Positions 55,176-64,000 of a DNA stretch of 64,000 bases are shown one piece after another. A program made the translations under genes and the position numbers. The number at the start of each line of letters is the position of its first letter. Position 1 is the stretch's first letter. The DNA lies in contig NZ_JAMDLH010000001.1 in NCBI RefSeq assembly GCF_023721755.1, forward strand, positions 930,001 through 994,000, in the 5' to 3' direction. Below the pieces are notes generated by a model. It worked only from the letters and a program-made list of their open reading frames with translations. It was not told where the DNA came from and did no database searches. The stretch comes from Pleomorphomonas sp. NRK KF1. GTDB taxonomy: Bacteria; Pseudomonadota; Alphaproteobacteria; Rhizobiales; Pleomorphomonadaceae.

Positions 55176-56420
55176 CTATCCGATCGTTCGCCGCGAGTGC
55201 CGCATGAACAGGCCGAGGGCCAGCAGCATCAGCGCTGCCGCAATGAAGAACGGCACGTCGGGGCTGCGGATCGGCGCGGCACCCGACAGGAAATAGCCGA
55301 AGACCTGGGTGTAGAAGATCGCGCCGGCCAGCATGGCAAGGTTCATCAGGGCGGAAATGCCGCCCTGCAGCGCCCCCTGCGTGTCCTCGGGCACGGCTTT
55401 CGACATCAGCGCTGACAGCATCGGATGCGCGAAGCCTTCCACGGCATTGATCACCAGCATCACGACGACGACGAATGTCGTCGGCGACAGGGCGAAACCG
55501 ACACAGGTCGCCGCCGCACCGGCGAGGCCGACCACGGCCATCCGCTTCTCGCCCCATCGCGCCACCGCCGGACCGGTTCCGAGCCCCTGCATGAGCGCTA
55601 CCGTGATGCCGGAAGCCGCGAGCGTCAGGCCGACCGTGGTGCCGGGCCAGCCGTATTTTGCCATGCCCCAGAACGCCCAGATCGCCGCATAAATCGACGT
55701 GCCGAAGAAGAAGATCGTCAGCACCAGGGCATAGGGCAGCACTCCGGTGTATCGCCCGAACACCGAGAGTACGCCGAGCGGATTGGCTTCGCGCCAGCGA
55801 AAGGCACGGCGATTCTCGCGGGCCAGGGTTTCCGGCAGTCCGAAGACGCCGAACAGAAAGTTGACCCCGGCCAATGCCGCGGCGCACCAGAAGGGCACGC
55901 GGGTGCCAAACTCGCCGAGCAGCCCGCCGATCGCCGGCCCCAGCACGAAGCCGAGACCGAAGGCCGCCGTCATCCGGCCGAAGGAGCGGGCGCGATTCTC
56001 GGGCGAGCTGACGTCGGCAAGGCAGGCGCCGGCGATGACGTGCGAGGAGCCGCAAACGCCGGCGATCAAACGGCCGACGAACAGCCAGAGCACCGTCGGC
56101 GCCAGGGCCTGCACGACGTAGTCGACGGCGAGACCCGAGATCGCCAACAGCAGGAGCGGCCGCCGGCCGAGGCGATCGGACAGGGCACCGGCGAGCGGCG
56201 CGAACACGAACTGAGCCAGGCTGAACACGGCAAACAGCCAGCCGCCGATCCGGGCCGCATCGTCAAGCCCGGTATGCCCGACCTCTTCGATCAGGCGAGG
56301 CAACACGGGAATGATCAAGCCGAAGCCGACCACATCGAGAAATACGGCGACCAGAGCGAAAATGGTGGCCCGGCGCGCCTGAGAGGCGGTGATCGGGGCG
56401 GAACGATGGGAGGCAATCAT
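55176..56420 (-). CDS. MFS transporter, TetA-like (TCR/Tet family)
   Basis: A 414-residue twelve-helix transporter. FALVAVFLDVVGFGLIIPVLP is the Tet-type helix 1, GALSDRLGRRPLLL is motif A and GLGFVLGPAIGGLLGEFG is motif C. The similarity to TetA suggests drug efflux, but housekeeping relatives are widespread in Alphaproteobacteria and no TetR gene is adjacent. It converges on eipB. Confidence 0.88.
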   Translation of the reverse strand: MIASHRSAPITASQARRATIFALVAVFLDVVGFGLIIPVLPRLIEEVGHTGLDDAARIGGWLFAVFSLAQFVFAPLAGALSDRLGRRPLLLLAISGLAVDYVVQALAPTVLWLFVGRLIAGVCGSSHVIAGACLADVSSPENRARSFGRMTAAFGLGFVLGPAIGGLLGEFGTRVPFWCAAALAGVNFLFGVFGLPETLARENRRAFRWREANPLGVLSVFGRYTGVLPYALVLTIFFFGTSIYAAIWAFWGMAKYGWPGTTVGLTLAASGITVALMQGLGTGPAVARWGEKRMAVVGLAGAAATCVGFALSPTTFVVVVMLVINAVEGFAHPMLSALMSKAVPEDTQGALQGGISALMNLAMLAGAIFYTQVFGYFLSGAAPIRSPDVPFFIAAALMLLALGLFMRHSRRTIG

Positions 56421-56526
56421 CTGCGGCGTCCTGAAAAGTCAGGCGGCGGACTATAGGCAGCCCGACGTCAAAACATGTCCGCAGCAGCATCGGCGCGTGC
56501 CGATTCCCTTCCGTGTGCCCAAAAGC

Positions 56527-56550
56527 AAAAAAGGCACCCGGTCGGGTGCC
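56527..56550 (-). terminator. Rho-independent terminator after rpmG
   Basis: On the minus strand GGCACCCG and CGGGTGCC form a hairpin followed by TTTTTT, about 57 nt after the rpmG stop. Confidence 0.85.
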
Positions 56551-56607
56551 TCTTGCGTGGATCTTCGTCCAGGCCGGGCGCCCTGCGGCGCATCCGGCCG
56601 AACCGGA

Positions 56608-56775
56608 TCACTTGATCTTGGATTCCTTGAACTCGACGTGCTTGCGCGCGACCGGATCGTACTTGGTCTTGGTCATCTTCTCGGTCATCGTGCGGGAGTT
56701 CTTCTTGGTGACGTAGAAGTACCCGGTGTCGGCGGTCGAGACGAGCCGGATCTTGATGGTCGTTGCCTTGGCCAT
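56608..56775 (-). CDS. rpmG: 50S ribosomal protein L33
   Basis: A 55-residue L33: [33 protein letters not shown] and [18 protein letters not shown]. It lacks the zinc-binding cysteines (C- form), usual for Proteobacteria. A terminator follows and it stands as a single gene. Confidence 0.97.
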   Translation of the reverse strand: MAKATTIKIRLVSTADTGYFYVTKKNSRTMTEKMTKTKYDPVARKHVEFKESKIK

Positions 56776-56883
56776 GGCATCCGATTCCTTGTGCTTGTTG
56801 ACGGTGACAGCCAAAGCGGCTGGACGCCCCACGCGGGAAGCGTCGTTCGTTCGGCGCGCACCCTAGTCGAAAGCGCCTGAAAG

Positions 56884-58080
56884 TCAAGATGAGCTTGTTG
56901 AACCTTCAGCACCCGGTTCGGGCACTTTGCGGATGCGGCGAAAGGCAAAAACCGCATAGCCGACGAGGATCAGGGCGGTGACCACGACCAGCCCCTGCGG
57001 GCCCATCGCATCCATGCCGATCCCGGTTGCCGCCGGGCCGGCAAGCATGCCGACCGAGTACATGAAGATGAAGGCCGCGTTGGCCGATGCGAGGTCGCTT
57101 CCGGACAGACGCGCGCCCAAATGGGTCAGCCCCACGGCGTAAAGTCCGGCCACGAGCCCGCCCCAAAGGCCGATCGTGACCATCAGAAACAGCATGCTCG
57201 ACGACACGGCAGCGACCACCACGGCCGACACGATTCCACCGACGGCGATGTAGAGCAGAAGGCGCCGCCGATCCATGCGGTCGGACAGCATGCCGAGCGG
57301 CAGTTGCGCCACGATGTTGCCCACCGCCACCGCCATGACCAAGAGCGCGGCCACCTGCTCGCTGTAGCCGAGACGCAGACCGTAGACCGGCGAGAAGCTC
57401 ATCACCGACGATTCGACCGCACCGACCGTGAAGGCGGCAAAGGTGGCGAGCGGCACCACGGTGAGGAAGTGCAGGAAGTTTCCTCCCCTGCCCTCGTGCA
57501 TCGGCGGATCGGCCCGGAAGCCGGCGATGATCGGCAGGATGGAGACGGCCATCAGGCCGGTGCCGATGGCAAAGGGCAACCACCCCTCGGACCCGACAAG
57601 ACTCAGGATCGCCGGCCCCACCGCGAAGCCTATGGACAGGATGGTGGCGTAGAGGCCCATCACGAAGCCGCGCTTTTCCGTCGGAGCCAGCGCGTTAATC
57701 CAGAACTCCGAGACGATGAAGGCCGTGTTGAGACAGAGCGAGAACACGAACCGCAACACGAACCACACGGCGATCGAATCGAAGACGTAGAACAGCGGGA
57801 AGGTGAGCGTTCCGAGAACCACCGCCATCAGCAGCACCCAGGCCGCGCCGAACCGGCGCGTCAGCATCGGAACGAAGGGCGTGCTGAGAATCGCCGCGAC
57901 GCCGGCGGCCGTCGTCACGAGGCCGATCACCGAGCTGGAATGTCCGCGCTGCTCGAGGATGACGGCCAGAAGCGGCATGCCGAGCGAAAGCGAGGTGCCG
58001 ACCGCCGAGATCGCTCCGATCGCAGCGGCTAGGCCGGCGACGCGGCGCCGGTCGAAACGGTCGTCGGAAAACAATGTCAT
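56884..58080 (-). CDS. MFS transporter, YcaD-like
   Basis: A 398-residue twelve-helix transporter: FVPMLTRRFGAAWVLL (motif A-like), FIVSEFWINALAPTEKRG and GMLSDRMDRRRLLLY. The conserved EFWINALAPTEKRG resembles YcaD-type exporters. It is last in an apparent operon with the monooxygenase and zinc-finger genes, with gaps near 20 nt. Substrate is unknown. Confidence 0.87.
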   Translation of the reverse strand: MTLFSDDRFDRRRVAGLAAAIGAISAVGTSLSLGMPLLAVILEQRGHSSSVIGLVTTAAGVAAILSTPFVPMLTRRFGAAWVLLMAVVLGTLTFPLFYVFDSIAVWFVLRFVFSLCLNTAFIVSEFWINALAPTEKRGFVMGLYATILSIGFAVGPAILSLVGSEGWLPFAIGTGLMAVSILPIIAGFRADPPMHEGRGGNFLHFLTVVPLATFAAFTVGAVESSVMSFSPVYGLRLGYSEQVAALLVMAVAVGNIVAQLPLGMLSDRMDRRRLLLYIAVGGIVSAVVVAAVSSSMLFLMVTIGLWGGLVAGLYAVGLTHLGARLSGSDLASANAAFIFMYSVGMLAGPAATGIGMDAMGPQGLVVVTALILVGYAVFAFRRIRKVPEPGAEGSTSSS

Positions 58081-58101
58081 GTGGGCTGTCCGAAAGAGGG
58101 C

Positions 58102-59301
58102 TTAGCCTTCTAGCGGACGCCAGCCGTAAATCCAATCCATGTTGTCGGCCAGCCGCTCGGCACCGATCAGGCGCATGCCGAGATTGCGCGCCTTCGCCGG
58201 CACCCCGCCCAGGTGATAGATGAAGCCGTTGCGACGCGCGGCGGCCGCCACCTTGTCGGTGCGCGCCTTGCGCCCTTCGGCGAACACGCCAAGCCGTTCC
58301 TCGACATCATCGCCCAGGCCGGCCGCCAGAACCCCGGCCAGGACGCGCGCATCCTCGATGGCCATCGCCGCGCCTTGCGCCACGAAGGGCGGCATGCCGT
58401 GAACGGCGTCGCCAATCAGCACTGTCCGCCCCCTGGTCCATGGCGTGTCGCGCGGCGCCTCGCAGAGAGCCCATTTGCGCCAGCTGTCCGGCATGGCGAC
58501 CAGCTTCCTCACCGGCTCCGGCCAATCCTTGAACGCGGCCTGGATCTGGACCGGATCGCCCGGCACGTCCCAGCCGTCTTCGTTCCAGGCGTCGTCGATG
58601 GCGGCAACGAGATTGATCTCGCGTCCGGCATCGATGGCATAATGGACGAGATGCGCATGGCGCCCGAGCCAAAGACCCGTCTCGTTGTGCCGGAAGGACT
58701 GGGCGAAGAAGCCCTCCGCTTCGAAGGTGGCCCGCCATGCGGTTCGCCCGGTATAGCGGGCGGGACCGCCGCCGATCACCGTCTCGCGCACCATGGAGCG
58801 GACGCCGTCGGCGCCGACGAGAACGCTGCCGGCAAAGCGAACCGGTTGGCCGGCTTCCGTCCCTTCGACCACCACGCCGGCCGCGTCCTCGTCAATGGAC
58901 GCGATCTGGACATCGAGATGCAGGGTGACGCGCGGCTCCTGTTCGACGGCGGCCAGGAGTGTGCCCTGAAGATCGGCGCGGTGGATCACGATGTAGGGCG
59001 CGCCGTAGCGCTCGACCATCGCTTCTCCAAGCGGCATGCGCAGGATGAGGCGACCGCTCGCGCCATCACGGATGCTCACAGCCTCCGGACGGATGCCGGT
59101 GGCATCGAGCGCCGAACCAAGACCGAGATGAAAGAGAATCGACGACGCGTTGGGCGAAAGCTGCAGGCCGGCTCCGACCTCTCTCAGCTCTGGCGCCTTG
59201 TCGATCACGGTGACCCGCACGCCGGCTCGCGCAAGGCACAACGATAACGTGAGGCCGGCTATTCCGGCCCCGACCACCACCACCGGTAAGTGATCCGGCA
59301 T
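58102..59301 (-). CDS. FAD-dependent aromatic monooxygenase
   Basis: A 399-residue flavoprotein monooxygenase similar to salicylate and 6-hydroxynicotinate hydroxylases. VVVGAGIAGLTLSLCLARAG is the dinucleotide fold, VGADGVRSMVRE the DG motif and VLIGDAVHGMPPFVAQGA the GD motif. It would hydroxylate an aromatic ring with NAD(P)H and oxygen. ATG 59301 is adjacent to the dinucleotide fold; the frame extends upstream only into non-conserved sequence. Confidence 0.92.
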   Translation of the reverse strand: MPDHLPVVVVGAGIAGLTLSLCLARAGVRVTVIDKAPELREVGAGLQLSPNASSILFHLGLGSALDATGIRPEAVSIRDGASGRLILRMPLGEAMVERYGAPYIVIHRADLQGTLLAAVEQEPRVTLHLDVQIASIDEDAAGVVVEGTEAGQPVRFAGSVLVGADGVRSMVRETVIGGGPARYTGRTAWRATFEAEGFFAQSFRHNETGLWLGRHAHLVHYAIDAGREINLVAAIDDAWNEDGWDVPGDPVQIQAAFKDWPEPVRKLVAMPDSWRKWALCEAPRDTPWTRGRTVLIGDAVHGMPPFVAQGAAMAIEDARVLAGVLAAGLGDDVEERLGVFAEGRKARTDKVAAAARRNGFIYHLGGVPAKARNLGMRLIGAERLADNMDWIYGWRPLEG

Positions 59302-59321
59302 AGCTCCATCCTTGGCGTGGC

Positions 59322-59567
59322 TCAGGCCGCTTTCGGCTGCCACGCGGCGTCCTTGGGTTCCGACTCGGTCGGCTTGAGCGACGGATCGTAGCGATAGACG
59401 GTCGAGCAATAGGAACAGACCACCTCGGCGTCATCCCCCATTTCCAGGAAGATATGCGGATGGTCGAAGGGCGGCTTGGCGCCGATGCACATGAATTCCT
59501 TCGCGCCAATCCGGATGGTCGTCACCCCGGCGTCGTTGGCGAAATGAGGAACGAAAGCGTCAGCCAT
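59322..59567 (-). CDS. CHCC zinc-finger protein
   Basis: An 81-residue protein with C27, H36, C51 and C54 (FMCIG...HPHIFLEMG...VVCSYC), the CHCC zinc-binding pattern of the NDUFS6-like family that accompanies complex I in Alphaproteobacteria. The C-terminus YCSTVYRYDP is diagnostic. It is first in an operon with the monooxygenase. Confidence 0.92.
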   Translation of the reverse strand: MADAFVPHFANDAGVTTIRIGAKEFMCIGAKPPFDHPHIFLEMGDDAEVVCSYCSTVYRYDPSLKPTESEPKDAAWQPKAA

Positions 59568-59697
59568 GCACGATACCCTTGTTTAAAGTCCTGACTTCGG
59601 GAAGCATACCGGCAAGATGACAGCAAGAACAGTCCCTTTGCAGCGAAAGCAGTGGGACTTTTCTCAATGGCGCCAACAGCGCAAGGGAGGTTTGCTC

Positions 59698-60444
59698 GTG
59701 ACGCGTTTTTCGACCGCCGATGGCGAGTTCGCCTATCTCGACAAGGGGAACGGCCAGCCTGTCGTGCTCGTTCACGGCTTTGCGTCCAATGCCCGCGTCA
59801 ACTGGCTCGATACCGGTTGGATCGACAGGCTCGTCCAGGATGGCTACCGGGTGATCGCTCTCGACAACCGCGGACATGGCGGCTCGGTCAAGCTTCACGA
59901 TGCAGAGGACTATCGTCTCGAGAAAATGGCGGGAGACGTCCTGGCGCTGATCGATCACCTCGCCCTTCCGCGCGTGAGAGCCATCGGCTATTCGATGGGC
60001 TCCCGCATCCTGCTCGACTTCGCAAGCCGCCATTCCGACCGCCTGGAGCGGTTGGTGCTCGGCGGCATCGGCGGCACCATGGCGAAGGCCGGCCTCGACC
60101 GGGAGCCTATCGCGGCCGCCCTTCTCGCTCCGACATTGGACGACGTCGATGACCCGGTCGGTCGCGGTTACCGCCAGTTCGCCGACCAGACGCGATCCGA
60201 CCGGCAGGCGCTCGCCGCATGCATACGCGGCTACGGCCGCCCGGTGGATGAAGCGGAGGTCTCCAGCGTGTCCGTGCCGACTCTCGTCGCGGCGGGCACC
60301 AAGGACGCCGTTGCCGGATCGCCCGCCGAACTCGCCGCGATGATTCCGGGCGCCGAGGTGCTCGACATCCCCAACCGGGATCATATGCGGGCGACGGGCG
60401 ACAAGGTGTTCAAGGACGGCGTCTCGGCCTTCTTCGGGCAATGA
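59698..60444 (+). CDS. Alpha/beta hydrolase
   Basis: A 248-residue alpha/beta hydrolase. VVLVHGFASNARVNW gives the oxyanion region, GYSMGSR the nucleophile elbow with Ser, and IPNRDHMRATG the catalytic His. GTG 59698 is preferred because AAGGGAGG lies 7 nt upstream; an in-frame ATG at 59617 would add 27 residues. Substrate is unknown. Confidence 0.9.
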   Translation: MTRFSTADGEFAYLDKGNGQPVVLVHGFASNARVNWLDTGWIDRLVQDGYRVIALDNRGHGGSVKLHDAEDYRLEKMAGDVLALIDHLALPRVRAIGYSMGSRILLDFASRHSDRLERLVLGGIGGTMAKAGLDREPIAAALLAPTLDDVDDPVGRGYRQFADQTRSDRQALAACIRGYGRPVDEAEVSSVSVPTLVAAGTKDAVAGSPAELAAMIPGAEVLDIPNRDHMRATGDKVFKDGVSAFFGQ

Positions 60445-60505
60445 GAAAGCGGCGCGACCACTGGGGCCGCGCCGCGTTCAACTGTTCCGGCGGGAATTGC
60501 CGTCC

Positions 60506-62902
<2,397 letters not shown>

Positions 62903-62911
62903 GATGGACCC

Positions 62912-63277
62912 TCACTTTTTTTCCATGACGCACTGAAGCGGATGCTGATGGCGGCGCGCGAAGTCCATAACCTGCGTCACCTTGGTCTCGGCGACTTCAT
63001 AGGTGTAGACACCACACTCCCCCACCCCATGATGGTGGACGTGCAACATGATCTGGGTTGCCTCTTCACGCCCCTTGTTGAAGAAACGCTCCAGGATGTG
63101 CACCACGAATTCCATCGGCGTGTAGTCGTCGTTCAGGATCAGAACGCGATACATGCTCGGTCGTTTGGTCTTGGTCAGGACCTTGGAGGCTACTCCGGTT
63201 CCCGAATCCGACCCGTTCCCACTCTCCCCGTCATCGTCGTCGGCCGATAGGACCGAACGGCGCGTCTTGTCCTCCAT
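62912..63277 (-). CDS. clpS: ClpS adaptor
   Basis: A 121-residue N-degron adaptor that hands N-end rule substrates to Clp[21 protein letters not shown] is the substrate-binding region and [23 protein letters not shown] completes the core. ATG 63277 is preceded by GAGGGGAGA; an ATG at 63304 has no ribosome site. The acidic, Ser-rich N-terminal extension is typical of the flexible ClpS arm. Confidence 0.95.
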   Translation of the reverse strand: MEDKTRRSVLSADDDDGESGNGSDSGTGVASKVLTKTKRPSMYRVLILNDDYTPMEFVVHILERFFNKGREEATQIMLHVHHHGVGECGVYTYEVAETKVTQVMDFARRHQHPLQCVMEKK

Positions 63278-63817
63278 TCTCCCCTCGGTCCATCGGTTGG
63301 ACATGAGGCAAGTGTCGGGCAGATCGAAAGACAGATCCGCCGGTGCCATTCCCGTCACGCCAACCTGAACCGCCTCGACCACCTTTTCCCTCCGATTGCT
63401 TGCCCCGATCTTGCGGGCCTTGGGGTCATATTGAATCAGGGACAACGGGGGCGCAATTCCAATCTGGATTCAGGGTCGACACTCCACGCACTTGTGAGAG
63501 GCCTGTCTGTATCTGGTAAGGAGTTTCGCTTAGGTCAAGACGCGATGCAATATGGTGAATCGCTGGCAGCCCCCTGCTTTTCGCATGACGGTCTGCCCCC
63601 GCCCGACGGCTCCTCAAAAATGCGGAGTCCAATTTCGGGACGGTGCAAATCTGGAAAAGTCGATTCAAACTTTACGGTTCCGTAACCGCGTTGCCGCTAA
63701 TTTTGCGACCGTTGCCCGTTGGGCGCACGGGATTGGAGAGAACAGGTCGAGTGGGCTTCGTATCCGGCCGAAGAGCGAGGAGCGAACCCCAGAAGTTGGC
63801 GTTGTGAGGGCGGTCCA
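63278..63817. other. Intergenic region between clpS and the carboxypeptidase gene
   Basis: About 540 bp separating divergent genes. No convincing gene is seen. The middle (about 63480-63690) is less GC-rich and probably carries both promoters. Confidence 0.4.
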
Positions 63818-64000
63818 TTGTCGAGTTTGCGTAGTCTGGTCTCAAAGGTTCTGCACCAAATGGCGGCCCCGGCGGCGGCCGTGCTCATCGTGGCGGGCGT
63901 CTCGACCGCCGCGGTTGCTGCGAAAGGGGTGCCGAGCCAGGTTGTTCCCTCGAAATATGCGGCGATCGTCGTCGATACGGCCACCGGAAAGGTCCTCTAC
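63818..64000 (+). CDS. D-alanyl-D-alanine carboxypeptidase, N-terminal part
   Basis: The frame runs off the right edge after 61 codons. A signal peptide (hydrophobic stretch APAAAVLIVAGVSTAAVA) is followed by KYAAIVVDTATGKVLY, the strand that opens peptidase S11 enzymes of the DacF type, which trim peptidoglycan stems. TTG 63818 gives a basic n-region (SSLRSLVSK) and is preferred; ATG 63860 is possible. The catalytic SxxK is outside the window. Confidence 0.8.
   Translation, partial: MSSLRSLVSKVLHQMAAPAAAVLIVAGVSTAAVAAKGVPSQVVPSKYAAIVVDTATGKVLY

Overview
The window looks like a high-GC Alphaproteobacterium of the order Hyphomicrobiales (Rhizobiales). Support comes from an EipB/DUF1849 envelope protein, a riboflavin exporter-family transporter under an FMN riboswitch, a CHCC zinc-finger protein, a fused Opp-type ATPase and uniformly GC-rich codon use. 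The genus cannot be fixed from sequence alone; Pleomorphomonadaceae is only a guess.

Region 1 (1-16.3 kb) is a complete, unusual type III CRISPR-Cas locus. On the minus strand an adaptation and processing operon, RT-Cas1 fusion - Cas2 - Cas6 (7691 down to 4461), is followed by CRISPR array 1 (18 repeats), then a large CorA-like membrane protein and a DHH-motif protein that runs off the left edge. CRISPR array 2 (7 repeats) lies on the plus strand, head to head with RT-Cas1. Both arrays share a 17-bp leader motif 7 nt before the first repeat. On the plus strand a four-gene effector operon (9028-16276) encodes a small Cas10 without an HD domain and with GGDE instead of GGDD, a Cas7-Cas5 (Csx10-like) fusion, a double Cas7 and a long TIGR03986-type RAMP. 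This is the layout of the fused type III-D variant (III-Dv). The CorA/DHH pair suggests nucleotide second-messenger signalling to a membrane effector plus a signal-degrading enzyme, as described for SAM-AMP systems.

Region 2 (16.4-21.2 kb) holds island genes: a small membrane protein, a CII-like regulator, a lipoprotein, a serine resolvase, an excisionase-like protein and a tyrosine integrase with substituted catalytic residues. It ends at a 46-bp copy of the 3' part of tRNA-Gln (21231-21276).

Region 3 (21231-33057) is an 11.8-kb element bounded by the same 46-bp sequence and using the intact tRNA-Gln(CTG) at 33014-33087. It encodes replication, terminase, portal-protease, capsid, gpW-like connector, DUF2190 and integrase proteins but no tail or lysis genes. 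It therefore resembles a capsid-forming phage satellite. Its replication gene contains four 36-bp repeats next to an AT-rich stretch, like the lambda origin inside gene O. The two islands sit in tandem at one tRNA.

Region 4 (33.1-64 kb) is ordinary chromosome: prfC, an oligopeptide ABC transporter, puuE, pssA-psd, riboswitch-controlled ribN, yidD, an iron-sulfur scaffold, folE, hisI, a PilZ protein, a FemAB-like acyltransferase, a HIT protein, an HxlR/quinone reductase pair, a glycerophosphodiesterase, RidA, eipB, three MFS transporters, rpmG, a FAD monooxygenase, clpA-clpS and the start of a D-Ala-D-Ala carboxypeptidase.
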